Below the pieces are notes generated by a model. It made no database searches. It saw only the letters and a list, made by a program, of their open reading frames with translations, and was not told where the DNA came from. Of a stretch of 64,000 nucleotides of DNA, positions 48,849-59,384 are shown in pieces. Position 1 is the first letter of the stretch; each line of letters begins with the position of its first letter. Source of the DNA: Hafnia alvei (GTDB lineage: Bacteria; Pseudomonadota; Gammaproteobacteria; Enterobacterales; Enterobacteriaceae). The stretch covers positions 3,116,012 through 3,180,011 of the forward strand of contig NZ_CP139992.1 of the NCBI RefSeq assembly GCF_034424155.1. Direction: 5' to 3'. The position numbers were made by a program, and so were the translations under genes.

Positions 48849-49538
48849 TTAGCCCCCCAGCCGCTTCTGGCTCCATCGCGCCAGCCATTCAGACAGCAGC
48901 AATGAAACCAAAGATAAAACAATCGCAATGGCACACAGACGAGCGGCATCCGCTTCTGCACCCGGTGTTTCAATCAGGGTATACATCGCGAGAGGAATCG
49001 TTCGGGTTTCGCCAGGGATGTTGGACACAAAGGTGATAGTTGCGCCAAATTCACCGAGCGAGCGAGCAAACGCCAGCACGGTTCCAGCCAGAATGCCGGG
49101 GAACGAGAGCGGCAGCGTAATGGTGAAAAATACCCGCCAGGGATTTGCTCCCAGAGTGCGCGCAGCCAGCTCCAGCTTGGAATCAACCGCTGCCAATGCG
49201 AGGCGAATGGCACGAACCATCAGAGGAAAGGCCACCACCGCAGAAGCTAACGCCGCACCATGCCAGCTAAAACTGAAACTAAAACCAAACCAGTCATAAA
49301 GCCACGCACCAATCACGCCCTTACGGCCCATGCCGATTAATAGCAAATAACCAATCACAACCGGAGGTAAAACCAGCGGCAGATGGATAATGCTATCAAG
49401 CAGAGACTTGCCGGGGAAATTGCAGCGCACCAACACCCACGCAGTAAAAATACCGACGGGTAGACTAAAGATAACGGCCGTTCCTGCCACCTGTAGGCTC
49501 AGGACGACCGCTTCCCACTCATATGCACTCAGAAACAT
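48849..49538 (-). CDS. modB: Molybdate ABC transporter permease
   Basis: 229 residues with five to six hydrophobic segments and the permease EAA-loop sequence ([27 protein letters not shown]). Starts at ATGA overlapping the modA stop by one base: strong translational coupling. Forms the inner-membrane channel with ModC. Confidence 0.96.
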   Translation of the reverse strand: MFLSAYEWEAVVLSLQVAGTAVIFSLPVGIFTAWVLVRCNFPGKSLLDSIIHLPLVLPPVVIGYLLLIGMGRKGVIGAWLYDWFGFSFSFSWHGAALASAVVAFPLMVRAIRLALAAVDSKLELAARTLGANPWRVFFTITLPLSFPGILAGTVLAFARSLGEFGATITFVSNIPGETRTIPLAMYTLIETPGAEADAARLCAIAIVLSLVSLLLSEWLARWSQKRLGG

Positions 49539-50305
49539 TAGCGCGGGGTAAATCCATAACGGGTGAAGATAGCCGCGGCTTCCGGCGTGCGCAGATAGTC
49601 ATAAAATGCTTTTACCGCTGGCGTTTGTTTATCTTTCACAATGGCCATTGGATATTCAACAGGCTTATGTGAATCCGCTGGGAAGATACCAACAACTTTC
49701 ACTTTTTTGCTCGCGACAGCATCAGAGCCGTAAACAATACCTAAAGGTGCTTCATCGCGTTCCACCAAGGCCAGCGCTGCGCGTACATCGTTAGCACGCG
49801 CCATGAGTGGAGACAGCTCATCCCACGCACCCAATTTCTGTAATGCTTCTTTCGCATAAATGCCAGCAGGGACGTGATCAGGATCGCCCACCGCCAAACG
49901 GCCACCGTTCAACAATGCTTTCCAATCGGTTTTTTTATCGATATTCACTTTATCGATTTTGCTGTCTTTCGCCGCCACCAACACCAAATCGTTGCCCAAC
50001 AACGTGATACGGGTATCAGCAACCATCGCTTTTTTATCAATCGCAAAATCCATCCACTGCTGATCTGCGGAGATGAAGAGATCTGCTGGAGCGCCTTGAT
50101 CAATTTGGCGCGCAAGTGTGGAAGAGGAGGCAAAGGAAGAAACAACTTTTACGTCTTTTCCTTTTTCATACTGTGCAGCAATATCTTGCAGTGCGTTAGT
50201 TAAGGAAGCCGCCGCAAATACGGTAACTTTTTCTTGTGCGATAGCAACCTGACTTACGCCAACGGCTAAAACCGTACCTACAACCAACTTATTCCATGCT
50301 TTCAT
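49538..50305 (-). CDS. modA: Molybdate-binding periplasmic protein
   Basis: 255 residues from ATG 50305 (an ATG four codons up is also in frame). Signal peptide about 1-23 (cut after VAIA), then VTVFAAASLTNALQDIA with the Ser/Thr ligands of the oxyanion, SSFASSSTLARQI and VPAGIYAKEALQKLGAW, all as in E. coli ModA. First gene of modABC, downstream of a ModE box. Molybdate supply fits the nap genes at the right end. Confidence 0.96.
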   Translation of the reverse strand: MKAWNKLVVGTVLAVGVSQVAIAQEKVTVFAAASLTNALQDIAAQYEKGKDVKVVSSFASSSTLARQIDQGAPADLFISADQQWMDFAIDKKAMVADTRITLLGNDLVLVAAKDSKIDKVNIDKKTDWKALLNGGRLAVGDPDHVPAGIYAKEALQKLGAWDELSPLMARANDVRAALALVERDEAPLGIVYGSDAVASKKVKVVGIFPADSHKPVEYPMAIVKDKQTPAVKAFYDYLRTPEAAAIFTRYGFTPR

Positions 50306-50338
50306 CAGTGACCCCATTAAAATGATGTGATGCCCATA

Positions 50339-50362
50339 CGTTATGTATTTGATTATATGACG
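50339..50362 (-). promoter_or_regulatory. ModE operator before modA
   Basis: CGTTATGTA-TTTGAT-TATATGACG matches the ModE site CGTTATATA-N6-TATATAACG with two differences, 34 bp before the modA start. ModE-molybdate represses modABC there. Confidence 0.85.
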
Positions 50363-50455
50363 TGAGCGACATCAGTGTCACTGACAATATCGGTGCGATA
50401 TCAGTAAACATGAAGTGAGTTTGATTTATCGAAAAAGTTTGCAGCATCTCAAACA

Positions 50456-50485
50456 AAAACGCCCAGCTATCATCGCTGGGCGTTT
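50456..50485 (-). terminator. Terminator after acrZ
   Basis: AACGCCCAGC / GCTGGGCGTT stem; on the minus strand followed by five T. Confidence 0.88.
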
Positions 50486-50503
50486 CGTAAAAAATATCAC
50501 GTT

Positions 50504-50653
50504 TTAGTGATTAGAACGTTTTTCATCAGAATGACCAACGCCGGAGAAAATGTTAAACACCTCTCCCAAGCCATAAATCAAGCCAAGAATGGCAGCCATA
50601 ACCACGGGAACCATGATTGCAGCAAATACCAAACTCTTTAATAATTCCAACAT
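50504..50653 (-). CDS. acrZ: AcrZ, small membrane partner of the AcrB efflux pump
   Basis: 49 residues from ATG 50653, identical in length to E. coli AcrZ, and nearly identical from [20 protein letters not shown] to NIFSGVG; the frame could start 13 codons earlier but the family starts here and GAGG lies five bases upstream. One curved membrane helix that binds AcrB and alters the range of exported drugs. Sits between modE and modA as in E. coli. Confidence 0.93.
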   Translation of the reverse strand: MLELLKSLVFAAIMVPVVMAAILGLIYGLGEVFNIFSGVGHSDEKRSNH

Positions 50654-50858
50654 AACAGCCTCACTCAGTGTTGGTTGCAGCAATTCAGCCACACTATCTC
50701 ATACTGACTCATAATACAGAATCTCGCTGCATATATTAAACAGCTTAGCGTAAATTGTACGCCCTAAACGTGCGGTCTGAAGTTATTCGCATATGCGGTT
50801 TGCGTCTTAGGGGCGTTATCAGCGAAAATGAAAGCATAACCTGTGAAGGATGAACCCT

Positions 50859-51650
50859 ATGCAAGCCGAAATTTTACTGACGCTAAAACTCCAGCAACGC
50901 CTGTTTGCCGATCCGCGTCGGATTGAATTACTCAAACAGGTACGCCACACCGGTTCTATCAGCCAAGGCGCTAAGCTAGCAGGAATTAGCTATAAAAGCG
51001 CTTGGGATGCCGTGAATGAGATGAACCAGCTTTCCGAGGAGTCGTTGGTCGATCGCGCTACCGGCGGTAAAGGCGGCGGCGGCGCCAAAATCACCCGCTA
51101 CGGTGAGCGCCTGATTGCCCTTTACGATCTTCTTGGGCAGATCCAGCAAAAAGCGTTCGACGTGCTAAACCAAGACGATCTTCCTTTAGATAGCCTGCTG
51201 GCGGCGATCGCGCGTTTCTCCTTACAAACCAGCGCCCGTAATCAGTTTTTTGGCACCGTTACCGAACGCGACCACCAGCAGGTACAGCAGCACATCAGCG
51301 TACTGCTCGCCGATGGGAAAACCTTATTGCGTGCCGCCATCACGGAACAAAGCGCCGAACGTTTAGCGCTGGCTCCTGGTAAAGAAGTGCTGGTATTAAT
51401 CAAAGCCCCGTGGGTGAAATTAACCACCGACACCGCACTCGCTCATGCCGCAGATAACAACTTAACCGGCACCGTGAGTCACATTCAGTCGGGTGCTGAA
51501 AACAGCGAAGTTCTGGTAGAGCTAAACGGCGGTGTAACTCTCTGTTCTACCGTTGATAATCAAACCATGGCCCATCTAAAACTGAGCTTGGGTGAAACGG
51601 TAACGGCTCAGTTCAATGCCGATCAGGTGATTTTAGCCACCTTGGCCTAA
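50859..51650 (+). CDS. modE: Molybdate-responsive regulator ModE
   Basis: 263 residues from ATG 50859 (MQAEILLTLKLQQ; an ATG three codons up touches the Shine-Dalgarno AAGG). N-terminal winged helix (residues about 1-110: ISQGAKLAGISYKSAWDAVNEM, RATGGKGGGGA) and two Mop/TOBE molybdate-binding domains (about 125-190 and 195-262, SARNQFFGTV). Represses modABC and activates some molybdoenzyme genes. Divergent from acrZ and modABC. Confidence 0.96.
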   Translation: MQAEILLTLKLQQRLFADPRRIELLKQVRHTGSISQGAKLAGISYKSAWDAVNEMNQLSEESLVDRATGGKGGGGAKITRYGERLIALYDLLGQIQQKAFDVLNQDDLPLDSLLAAIARFSLQTSARNQFFGTVTERDHQQVQQHISVLLADGKTLLRAAITEQSAERLALAPGKEVLVLIKAPWVKLTTDTALAHAADNNLTGTVSHIQSGAENSEVLVELNGGVTLCSTVDNQTMAHLKLSLGETVTAQFNADQVILATLA

Positions 51651-51674
51651 GCACCGATGCCGATAAAATAGCGC

Positions 51675-51694
51675 TCCCTCCTTAATCGGAGGGA
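51675..51694 (+). terminator. Weak hairpin after modE
   Basis: TCCCTCC / GGAGGGA stem without a T run. Confidence 0.35.
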
Positions 51695-51806
51695 TATCGC
51701 ACCGTTATCATTCTTTCGTGTAAAATCTCCCGCTGCTCGCCTTGACACCCCATGGCGTACTGATTATCCCTAATAGCTGAAAACTTTTTAGGGAGCCGTA
51801 TGCCGT

Positions 51807-53273
51807 ATGACCTCATTAAGCTTTAGCCAAGCACGCTTTCGCCTTGGCGATACTCGGACGCTTTTTTTACCGGAACTCACCCTTCATTCTGGCGAAAGCT
51901 GGGCGTTTGTGGGTGCAAATGGCAGTGGAAAATCAGCGCTGGCGCGGGCGCTCACGCAGGACTTACCACAGCTTAACGGCGAAACAACATCGGCATTCGC
52001 TCACCCTATCCGCCTTTCTTTTGAGCAATTGCAAAAACTGCTCAGCGACGAATGGCAGCGCAATAACACCGACATGCTTAGCGAAGGCGAAGATGATACC
52101 GGCCGTACTACCGCCGAAATTATTCAGTCTGAAGTGAAAGATTCAAAACGCTGCCAACAATTAGCCGCTCAGTTTGGTATCGAACCGTTGCTCGAACGCC
52201 GTTTTAAATATCTTTCGACCGGTGAAACGCGTAAAGCTTTACTGTGCCAAACGCTGATGAGCCAGCCTGATTTGCTGGTGTTGGACGAACCCTTTGATGG
52301 ATTAGACGTTAACTCACGTGCGCAACTCGCACAGATGCTGCAAACGCTAAACGCTCAGGGCGTGACAACGGTGTTAGTGCTCAACCGGTTTGATGATATC
52401 CCTGATTTTATTGAGCATGTTGGCGTGTTGGCAGAATGCGAACTCACCCACGTAGGGAATCGCTTAGATGTCTTATCACAGGCGTTAGTCGCGCAGTTAG
52501 CTCACAGTGAAAGCCTTGCGGATATGCGATTGCCTGAAACTGAAGATCCTCGCCAACAGGATCGGTTACCCCACGATCAGCCACGTATCATCCTGAAAAA
52601 TGGCTGTGTTCACTATAACGATCGCCCCATCCTCAACCATCTTGATTGGCAGGTCGATCCACAACAGCATTGGCAGATCGTCGGTCCCAACGGGGCAGGT
52701 AAATCTACGCTGCTCAGCTTAATCACCGGCGATCACCCGCAGGGATATAGCAACGATCTCACATTGTTTGGCCGTCGTCGCGGCAGCGGTGAAACCATTT
52801 GGGATATCAAAAAACACATCGGCTATGTAAGCAGCAACCTGCATCTGGAATATCGCGTTAGCATCAGCCTGCGTAACGTCATTTTGTCCGGTTTTTTAGA
52901 TTCAATTGGCATTTATCAGGCGACGTCCGACAGGCAGGAAAAACTGACCGACCAATGGCTGGAAATGCTGGGCATGCAGGCACTGAGTCATCACCCTTTC
53001 CACGATCTTTCATGGGGGCAACAGCGTTTGGCGCTGATCGCTCGTGCGTTAGTAAAACATCCCGCATTGTTAATTTTAGATGAACCATTACAAGGGCTTG
53101 ACCCTATTAACCGCCAACTGGTTAAGCGCTGGATTGACATTCTGATGACCGATGGCAATAGCCAGTTGCTGTTTGTTTCTCATCACGCAGAAGATGCCCC
53201 CGATTGCATCACTCATCGCCTGGCGTTTATCGCCGAGGGCGATTCCTATCGCTACCAAATCGATCGGTTATAA
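51807..53273 (+). CDS. modF: Double ABC ATPase ModF (PhrA)
   Basis: 488 residues (E. coli 490). Two ABC cassettes: Walker A GANGSGKSAL (about 37) and GPNGAGKSTL (about 295), signatures LSTGETRKALL and LSWGQQRLALI, Walker B LLVLDEPFDGLD and LLILDEPLQGLD. No membrane or TOBE domain. Named for its position in the mod region; the biological role is not established. Confidence 0.93.
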   Translation: MTSLSFSQARFRLGDTRTLFLPELTLHSGESWAFVGANGSGKSALARALTQDLPQLNGETTSAFAHPIRLSFEQLQKLLSDEWQRNNTDMLSEGEDDTGRTTAEIIQSEVKDSKRCQQLAAQFGIEPLLERRFKYLSTGETRKALLCQTLMSQPDLLVLDEPFDGLDVNSRAQLAQMLQTLNAQGVTTVLVLNRFDDIPDFIEHVGVLAECELTHVGNRLDVLSQALVAQLAHSESLADMRLPETEDPRQQDRLPHDQPRIILKNGCVHYNDRPILNHLDWQVDPQQHWQIVGPNGAGKSTLLSLITGDHPQGYSNDLTLFGRRRGSGETIWDIKKHIGYVSSNLHLEYRVSISLRNVILSGFLDSIGIYQATSDRQEKLTDQWLEMLGMQALSHHPFHDLSWGQQRLALIARALVKHPALLILDEPLQGLDPINRQLVKRWIDILMTDGNSQLLFVSHHAEDAPDCITHRLAFIAEGDSYRYQIDRL

Positions 53274-53304
53274 CACCCAGCTCATCCGCTTTGCCTCTTT
53301 TTAC

Positions 53305-53329
53305 AGGGCTTTACTTGTCTTAAAGCCCG
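53305..53329 (+). terminator. Hairpin after modF
   Basis: GGGCTTTA / TAAAGCCC stem, no strong T run. Confidence 0.4.
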
Positions 53330-53400
53330 CTTCTCAGAGCAGTTAACTAATTTCTCTGTGTTATCATTCAAGCTTAAATATAAAACACAAAGGAATATCT

Positions 53401-54216
53401 ATGTGGGGTGCTCTAGCCGCTTCCTTAGCCGTGCTTTCGTTTCAACGACAGCTATCCGCTTTTTTACTTCTCTCTGCTACCGCGCTGGCGTTCAGCCAAG
53501 GCATTCTTAATTTTAATGCTTTAGCCTTTATGGCCGTTGTCGTGCTTGCTGGGCTAGCCCGCTATCGCTGGGAACATCAGCAAAAAGGCGGATTCAACAG
53601 CGAAATCTTACTCGTGTTAGCCGCCATCGTGCTGTTTCTGCACATGGTACCCGGCTTCAATAACCCTAAAATCCTCGACAAAGTGATTGCCGGTCCACAC
53701 AGCGCACCGTTCTCGATGTACTACAACTTCGACAAAGCGCTGGTTCCTTTCATTCTCTTACTGGCCCTGCCCACCTTATTCCGTGCACCTCTTGCAGCGC
53801 CACGGCCGGCGTGGAATTGGGTTGTGCTTGGCATTAGCGTGCCCGTTTTATTACTTATCGCCGTGGCTCTAGGCGGCTTGCGCATCGAACTTCATCAGCC
53901 CGCGTGGCTATGGCAATTTGCACTGGCTAATCTGTTCTTTGTTTCTTTGGCAGAAGAAGCGCTCTTTCGTGGCTATCTGCAGCAACGCCTCAGCGGCTGG
54001 TTAGGCCACCTTCCCGCGCTGATGATTACCGCGGTTATTTTCGGTCTAGCGCATTTCGCAGGCGGTTGGCTGATGGTAATTTTTGCCGGATTAGCTGGCG
54101 TGATTTATGGTCTGGCGTGGATGTGGAGCGGTCGGCTATGGGTGGCAACGCTGTTCCACTTTGCGCTGAACATCATCCACCTCTTGTTCTTTACCTATCC
54201 GATGTATCACGCGTAA
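53401..54216 (+). CDS. CPBP-family intramembrane glutamic protease
   Basis: 271 residues, about eight hydrophobic segments. The CPBP (ABI) motifs are EEALFRGYLQQRL (EExxxR), FGLAHFAGG (FxxxH) and HFALNIIH (HxxxN). In other bacteria such enzymes process CAAX-like or other membrane substrates and some give self-immunity to bacteriocins. It sits between modF and galE, which adjoin in E. coli, so it is lineage-specific here. AAGGAA precedes the ATG; a terminator follows. Substrate unknown. Confidence 0.85.
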   Translation: MWGALAASLAVLSFQRQLSAFLLLSATALAFSQGILNFNALAFMAVVVLAGLARYRWEHQQKGGFNSEILLVLAAIVLFLHMVPGFNNPKILDKVIAGPHSAPFSMYYNFDKALVPFILLLALPTLFRAPLAAPRPAWNWVVLGISVPVLLLIAVALGGLRIELHQPAWLWQFALANLFFVSLAEEALFRGYLQQRLSGWLGHLPALMITAVIFGLAHFAGGWLMVIFAGLAGVIYGLAWMWSGRLWVATLFHFALNIIHLLFFTYPMYHA

Positions 54217-54238
54217 CCCTTAAATTTATCTGCCTCAC

Positions 54239-54264
54239 GGGTCTTCGCCTGAAGACCCTATTTT
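54239..54264 (+). terminator. Terminator before the gal operon
   Basis: GGGTCTTC / GAAGACCC stem with GCCT loop, then TATTTT. Confidence 0.85.
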
Positions 54265-54290
54265 ATCGCTCAAGTTTTATATTCTTCGCC

Positions 54291-54306
54291 GTGTAACCGT
54301 TACCAC
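54291..54306 (+). promoter_or_regulatory. GalR/GalS operator, upstream site
   Basis: GTGTAACCGTTACCAC against the consensus GTGTAANCGNTTACAC: two mismatches. About 101 bp from the second site, comparable with the looped pair of E. coli galE (113 bp). Confidence 0.72.
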
Positions 54307-54391
54307 TCATTCTCGATTTATATGAACTTGCAGACAGCCTTATCACGCCGCACAATAGACCTTTATCGGAATCTGAGCCGTTTGCATTGTT

Positions 54392-54407
54392 GTGTAAACG
54401 ATTCCAT
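54392..54407 (+). promoter_or_regulatory. GalR/GalS operator, promoter-proximal site
   Basis: GTGTAAACGATTCCAT, two mismatches to the GalR consensus, 78 bp before galE. Confidence 0.72.
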
Positions 54408-54484
54408 TTATTTAGCATAGATCACCTTTTTCACGGTTTTCTCATGCTACCTTTACTGCATTGAATGTTCCAAAGGAGCGAATC

Positions 54485-55501
54485 ATGATTGTTTTAGTTA
54501 CTGGTGGTAGCGGTTACATTGGCAGCCATACCTGCGTACAGTTAATCGCCGCTGGGCATACGCCGATCATCTTAGACAATCTTTGCAATAGCAAAGCCAG
54601 CGTTTTGGAACGCATCAACACTCTGACCGGCACCACGCCAACCCTTTATCAAGGTGACATTCGCGACCGCTTGTTACTTGACCGTATTTTCGCTGAAAAC
54701 CAGATTGACTCGGTGATCCACTTTGCGGGGCTAAAAGCCGTGGGTGAGTCAGTGCAAAAACCGCTGGAATATTACGATAACAACGTGAGCGGTACGTTAA
54801 CGCTGCTAGAAGCAATGCGCGAAGCAAATGTCAAAAATATGATTTTCAGCTCTTCCGCAACCGTGTATGGCGATCAGCCAAAAATCCCTTACGTTGAAGA
54901 TTTCCCTACCGGAAACCCATCAAGCCCTTACGGCCGCAGCAAATTGATGGTTGAGCAAATCCTCGAAGATCTCCACCGTGCCGATCCGGAATGGAGCGTT
55001 AGCCTGCTGCGCTATTTCAATCCGGTTGGCGCTCATCCATCTGGATTAATGGGTGAAGACCCGCAGGGCATTCCTAATAACCTGATGCCTTATATCGCTC
55101 AGGTTGCCGTAGGCCGCCGTGACTCTTTGGCGATTTTCGGCAATGACTATCCAACCGAAGATGGCACCGGCGTACGTGATTATATCCACGTGGTCGATTT
55201 AGCCGACGGTCATTTGGCCGCGCTCAACGTCATGACAAACAAGCCTGGCGTACACATTTACAACCTCGGCGCAGGCGTTGGTTATAGCGTGCTGCAAGTG
55301 GTGAACGCCTTCAGCAAAGCCTGCGGCAAACCGGTGAATTACCACTTTGCCCCCCGCCGTGCAGGCGATCTTGCCGCGTACTGGGCGGACTCCACCCGGG
55401 CAGACAAAGACCTCAACTGGCGCGTCACCCGCACGCTGGACGATATGGCGCAGGACACCTGGCGCTGGCAGTCACAGAATCCGCAGGGCTATCCCGAATA
55501 A
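54485..55501 (+). CDS. galE: UDP-glucose 4-epimerase
   Basis: 338 residues from ATG 54485 (AAGGAG before it), the E. coli length. NAD-binding TGGSGYIGSH (residues 6-15), catalytic YGRSK (Tyr149, Lys153) and SSSATVYGD. Interconverts UDP-glucose and UDP-galactose; also supplies UDP-galactose for the envelope. First gene of galETKM. Confidence 0.97.
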   Translation: MIVLVTGGSGYIGSHTCVQLIAAGHTPIILDNLCNSKASVLERINTLTGTTPTLYQGDIRDRLLLDRIFAENQIDSVIHFAGLKAVGESVQKPLEYYDNNVSGTLTLLEAMREANVKNMIFSSSATVYGDQPKIPYVEDFPTGNPSSPYGRSKLMVEQILEDLHRADPEWSVSLLRYFNPVGAHPSGLMGEDPQGIPNNLMPYIAQVAVGRRDSLAIFGNDYPTEDGTGVRDYIHVVDLADGHLAALNVMTNKPGVHIYNLGAGVGYSVLQVVNAFSKACGKPVNYHFAPRRAGDLAAYWADSTRADKDLNWRVTRTLDDMAQDTWRWQSQNPQGYPE

Positions 55502-55533
55502 GTCCCTGAATAATATTTTAAGGAGCACCGATA

Positions 55534-56583
55534 ATGACCACATTTAATCCGGTCGATCACCCTCATCGCCGTTATAACCCATTGACAGATCAGTGGGTGT
55601 TGGTCTCTCCGCACCGTGCCAAACGCCCGTGGCAGGGTGCACAGGAAACACCGTCGAATCAAACGCTGCCACAGCATGATCCAGACTGTTTTCTGTGTGC
55701 GGGCAATACGCGTGTTACCGGCGATAAAAATCCCGATTACACCGGCACCTATGTTTTTACTAACGACTTTGCGGCGCTGATGCCGGATACCCCTGATGCA
55801 CCGCAAAATGACGATCCTTTGATGCGCTGTGAGAGCGCACGTGGCACCAGCCGCGTTATCTGTTTCTCACCCGATCACAGCAAAACGTTGCCTGAACTTT
55901 CCCTGCCCGCTCTTGAAGAGATCGTTAAGACCTGGCAAACCCAGAGCGCCGATCTTGGGAAAACCTATCCGTGGGTGCAGGTATTTGAAAATAAAGGCGC
56001 CGCGATGGGATGCTCTAACCCGCATCCGCACGGACAAATTTGGGCTAATAGCTTCCTCCCTAATGAAGCTGCGCGCGAAGATCGCCTACAGCAAACCTAT
56101 TTCGAACAGCATAAAACGCCAATGCTGCTGGACTATGCCAAGCGCGAAATGGCCGACGGCAGCCGTACCGTGGTGGAAACCGAACATTGGATTGCCGTGG
56201 TTCCGTACTGGGCCGCGTGGCCTTTTGAAACGCTGTTGCTGCCGAAAACACACACCTTGCGCATTACCGATCTCAATGCCGAGCAGCGTGCGGATTTAGC
56301 CCTTGCACTGAAAAAACTCACCAGCCGCTACGATAACCTGTTCCAGTGCTCTTTCCCGTACTCCATGGGCTGGCACGGTGCGCCGTTCCATGAGGTTGAC
56401 TGTGTACACTGGCAGTTGCACGCACATTTCTATCCCCCACTGTTGCGCTCTGCAACCGTGCGTAAATTTATGGTCGGCTACGAAATGCTGGCCGAAACTC
56501 AGCGCGATTTAACGCCTGAGCAAGCCGCTGAACGTCTACGCGCAGTAAGTGACGTCCATTACCGTGAAGCCAACGCCAAATAA
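55534..56583 (+). CDS. galT: Galactose-1-phosphate uridylyltransferase
   Basis: 349 residues. Nucleophile His166 in NPHPHGQIW (HPH motif), metal-binding Cys pair CLCAG-type at about 52-55 and WHGAPFH at about 297. Second step of the Leloir pathway. AAGGAG precedes the ATG, 32 bp after galE. Confidence 0.97.
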   Translation: MTTFNPVDHPHRRYNPLTDQWVLVSPHRAKRPWQGAQETPSNQTLPQHDPDCFLCAGNTRVTGDKNPDYTGTYVFTNDFAALMPDTPDAPQNDDPLMRCESARGTSRVICFSPDHSKTLPELSLPALEEIVKTWQTQSADLGKTYPWVQVFENKGAAMGCSNPHPHGQIWANSFLPNEAAREDRLQQTYFEQHKTPMLLDYAKREMADGSRTVVETEHWIAVVPYWAAWPFETLLLPKTHTLRITDLNAEQRADLALALKKLTSRYDNLFQCSFPYSMGWHGAPFHEVDCVHWQLHAHFYPPLLRSATVRKFMVGYEMLAETQRDLTPEQAAERLRAVSDVHYREANAK

Positions 56584-56593
56584 GGAAACGAAA

Positions 56594-57751
56594 ATGAGTC
56601 TGCAACAACTTACTACCGTGACACAGGATATTTTTAATCGTTATTTTGGCTATGCTCCGGCAATGACGGTACAAGCACCCGGCCGTGTAAACCTGATTGG
56701 CGAACATACGGATTACAACGATGGCTTTGTATTGCCCTGCGCTATTGATTATCAAACCGTGATTAGCTGCGCTAAGCGCGACGATCGCAAGGTGCGCGTG
56801 ATTGCCGCCGACTACGATAATCAACAAGATGAATTCTCTCTTGATGCTCCATTTGAATCCCATCCCACCATGATGTGGAGCAACTACGTGCGCGGCGTAC
56901 TGAAATATCTGCAAATCCGTAATCCTAACTTCGGCGGCGCAGACTTAGTGATCAGCGGCAACGTCCCGCAAGGTGCAGGGCTGAGCTCATCGGCCTCGCT
57001 TGAGGTTGCCGTGGGTCAGGCATTCCAAGCACAGTACAACCTGCCTTTAGACGGCGTTCAGTTGGCGTTAAACGGTCAAGAAGCAGAAAACAAATTTGTC
57101 GGCTGCAACTGCGGCATCATGGATCAGCTAATCTCTGCACTGGGCGAAGAAAAACACGCGCTGCTGATTGACTGCCGCTCGCTGGCGACGCGTTCGGTTC
57201 CTATGCCTAAGGACGTTGCGATCGTGATTATCAATTCCAACGTTAAGCGTGGACTGGTCGATAGCGAATACAACACCCGCCGTCAGCAGTGCGAAGCCGC
57301 AGCGCAGTATTTCAACGTAAAAGCCCTGCGTGATGTCACGCTGGCCGAATTCGAAGCTAAACAGGCTGGATTGGAAGCACTGACCGCGCGCCGCGCCCGT
57401 CATGTGATCACTGAAAATGACCGCACTGAAGCGGCCGCCAAAGCGCTTGCCTCAGGCGATCTTAAACTGATGGGCACACTGATGGCGGAGTCCCACGCCT
57501 CAATGCGTGATGATTTTGAAATTACCGTCAAACCTATCGATATGCTAGTTGAAATCGTGAAGGACGTTATCGGAGAGCGCGGCGGAGTTCGTATGACGGG
57601 CGGCGGCTTTGGCGGCTGTATCGTCGCCCTGATGCCGTTGGACCTGGTTGAGGAAGTTCGCACCACGGTTGAACGTGAATATCCGGCACAAACCGGCCTG
57701 AAAGAAACCTTCTATGTCTGCTATCCATCACAAGGAGCCAGCGTATGCTAA
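56594..57751 (+). CDS. galK: Galactokinase
   Basis: 385 residues from ATG 56594 (AAGGAAACGAAA before it). GHMP kinase with the galactokinase signature [15 protein letters not shown] (about 35), ATP loop [13 protein letters not shown] (about 122) and [11 protein letters not shown] near the end. Ten bases after galT; the frame runs back into galT but the family starts at MSLQQL. Confidence 0.97.
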   Translation: MSLQQLTTVTQDIFNRYFGYAPAMTVQAPGRVNLIGEHTDYNDGFVLPCAIDYQTVISCAKRDDRKVRVIAADYDNQQDEFSLDAPFESHPTMMWSNYVRGVLKYLQIRNPNFGGADLVISGNVPQGAGLSSSASLEVAVGQAFQAQYNLPLDGVQLALNGQEAENKFVGCNCGIMDQLISALGEEKHALLIDCRSLATRSVPMPKDVAIVIINSNVKRGLVDSEYNTRRQQCEAAAQYFNVKALRDVTLAEFEAKQAGLEALTARRARHVITENDRTEAAAKALASGDLKLMGTLMAESHASMRDDFEITVKPIDMLVEIVKDVIGERGGVRMTGGGFGGCIVALMPLDLVEEVRTTVEREYPAQTGLKETFYVCYPSQGASVC

Positions 57752-58800
57752 ATTTTGCTGATACCTCCCGTGCACCGGACGGCGAGCCGTTTCAATTCAC
57801 CACGCTAACCAACAGCGCTGGCAGCATTGCCACATTCATGGACTGGGGCGCAACCTGGCTTTCATGCCAGATCGCGCTGAACGACGGCAGTTTGCGTGAG
57901 GTTTTGCTCGGCTGCCAAACGCCCGAGCAGTTTACCGAACAGGGTGCCTTTTTAGGTGCTACGGTAGGTCGTTATGCCAACCGTATCGCTAAAGCACAGT
58001 ATGTGTATCAAGGTGAAACCGTCGTTTTACATCCGAGCCAAGGTGAAAATCAGCTTCACGGCGGGCCTGAAGGATTCGACAAACGCCGTTGGAAACGCAT
58101 TTCACATGATACTCATCATGTGACCTATCAATTAGACTCTGCCGATGGCGATCAGGGTTTCCCCGGAAATCTCGTTGCCCAAGCAACCTATCGCCTCACG
58201 GAAGATAACCGCGTTGAGATTAGCTGGCAGGCAAAAGTGGATAAAACCTGTCCGGTGAATTTAACCAACCATGCCTACTTCAATTTAGACGGTGATGGCA
58301 GCACGACCGATGCCTTAGCACAAAAGCTTCAGCTTTTTGCCGATCACTATCTTCCGGTGGAAAGTGACGGGATCCCCTGCGGAGATCTTACCGACGTCAG
58401 CGGCTCTGGCATGGATTTTCGTAAGGCCAAGACCTTGCAACAGGATCTGCTGAAAGATCGCTGCCAGCAGCGCGTGAAAGGTTACGATCACGCCTATCTG
58501 CTGCACAGCACCTGTCATCATGCACAACACCCTGCGGCGATCCTCACCTCAGCCGATGCTAAACTAGAGATGCAGGTTTTTACCGATGCCCCAGCCCTTC
58601 AGCTCTACAGCGGTAACTTTTTGGCCGGAACGCCCGATCGTCGCGGAGCACAATATGCCGCTTATGCCGGTGTGGCGTTAGAAAGTGAGTTTTTACCTGA
58701 TACCCCGAATCATCCTGAATGGCCACAGCCGGATTGCTTTATTAAACCGGGTGATGTTTATCAAGCCGCAACGACGTATTGGTTTGTGGTGAAGGGATAG
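57745..58800 (+). CDS. galM: Aldose 1-epimerase
   Basis: 351 residues. Interconverts alpha- and beta-galactose, feeding Gal[13 protein letters not shown] with the catalytic His, GRYANRI, and [19 protein letters not shown] near the end with the region of the catalytic Glu. Starts 7 bp inside the 3' end of galK; last gene of galETKM. Confidence 0.95.
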   Translation: MLNFADTSRAPDGEPFQFTTLTNSAGSIATFMDWGATWLSCQIALNDGSLREVLLGCQTPEQFTEQGAFLGATVGRYANRIAKAQYVYQGETVVLHPSQGENQLHGGPEGFDKRRWKRISHDTHHVTYQLDSADGDQGFPGNLVAQATYRLTEDNRVEISWQAKVDKTCPVNLTNHAYFNLDGDGSTTDALAQKLQLFADHYLPVESDGIPCGDLTDVSGSGMDFRKAKTLQQDLLKDRCQQRVKGYDHAYLLHSTCHHAQHPAAILTSADAKLEMQVFTDAPALQLYSGNFLAGTPDRRGAQYAAYAGVALESEFLPDTPNHPEWPQPDCFIKPGDVYQAATTYWFVVKG

Positions 58801-59384
58801 CAGCCAAAATACAGGTATGGCGTAAATTACGTCCGCCCAAAATATTGAGTCTTGCATCTACACCGTGCAGGCGTCCGTGTTAGGGGGCCAATCGCCGCCC
58901 CCTAACAACCCGGCTTGGCACCGTTCTTCAGCCTGCTTCGCAGGTTCCCTCATCTCGTCATTCCGGCTTTAACGGAACGAACGGCAATCGCCATCCTGGC
59001 TCCTCCGTTCTTTCGCCGACATCCCTGTCGGCGAATCCTAGCCTGCATTCCTCTATTCGGCTGAAGAACAATGTGCCAGATAAGGTCAAACCCAAAAGAC
59101 AAAAACTTTATCTGTTTTTTAGTTTAAGTATTGGGAGAAAGAGCAACGCTAACAGGATGTTAGCGTTAGGGGAGGAGGCGCCAAGGATGGCGCATGCCGA
59201 CCCGGCGCGGAGATGGCGTCTCGGATAAAAGCGCGAGAGTGCAGAGACCACGCGCTGGTGGTCTCTGCCCGTATGCCTTCACCAATGCGGCAATGAAGCT
59301 CGGTATGAACTGGCAGACGGAATATTACGCGAATACACCATAAGCCATCGGCATACCGAATCTCATGCCTGCACCACAGAATCC
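58801..59384. other. Structured intergenic region between galM and nap genes
   Basis: 584 bp, no protein gene recognised. It is full of perfect hairpins: GTTAGGGGG / CCCCCTAAC (58879-58906), CCTG-CTTC-GCAGG (58931-58945), CGCCGACA / TGTCGGCG (59014-59034), CGCTAAC / GTTAGCG (59148-59167) and GAGACCA / TGGTCTC (59243-59266). The high GC and stem density suggest a repetitive extragenic element or structured RNA; I do not recognise the family. Confidence 0.5.
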
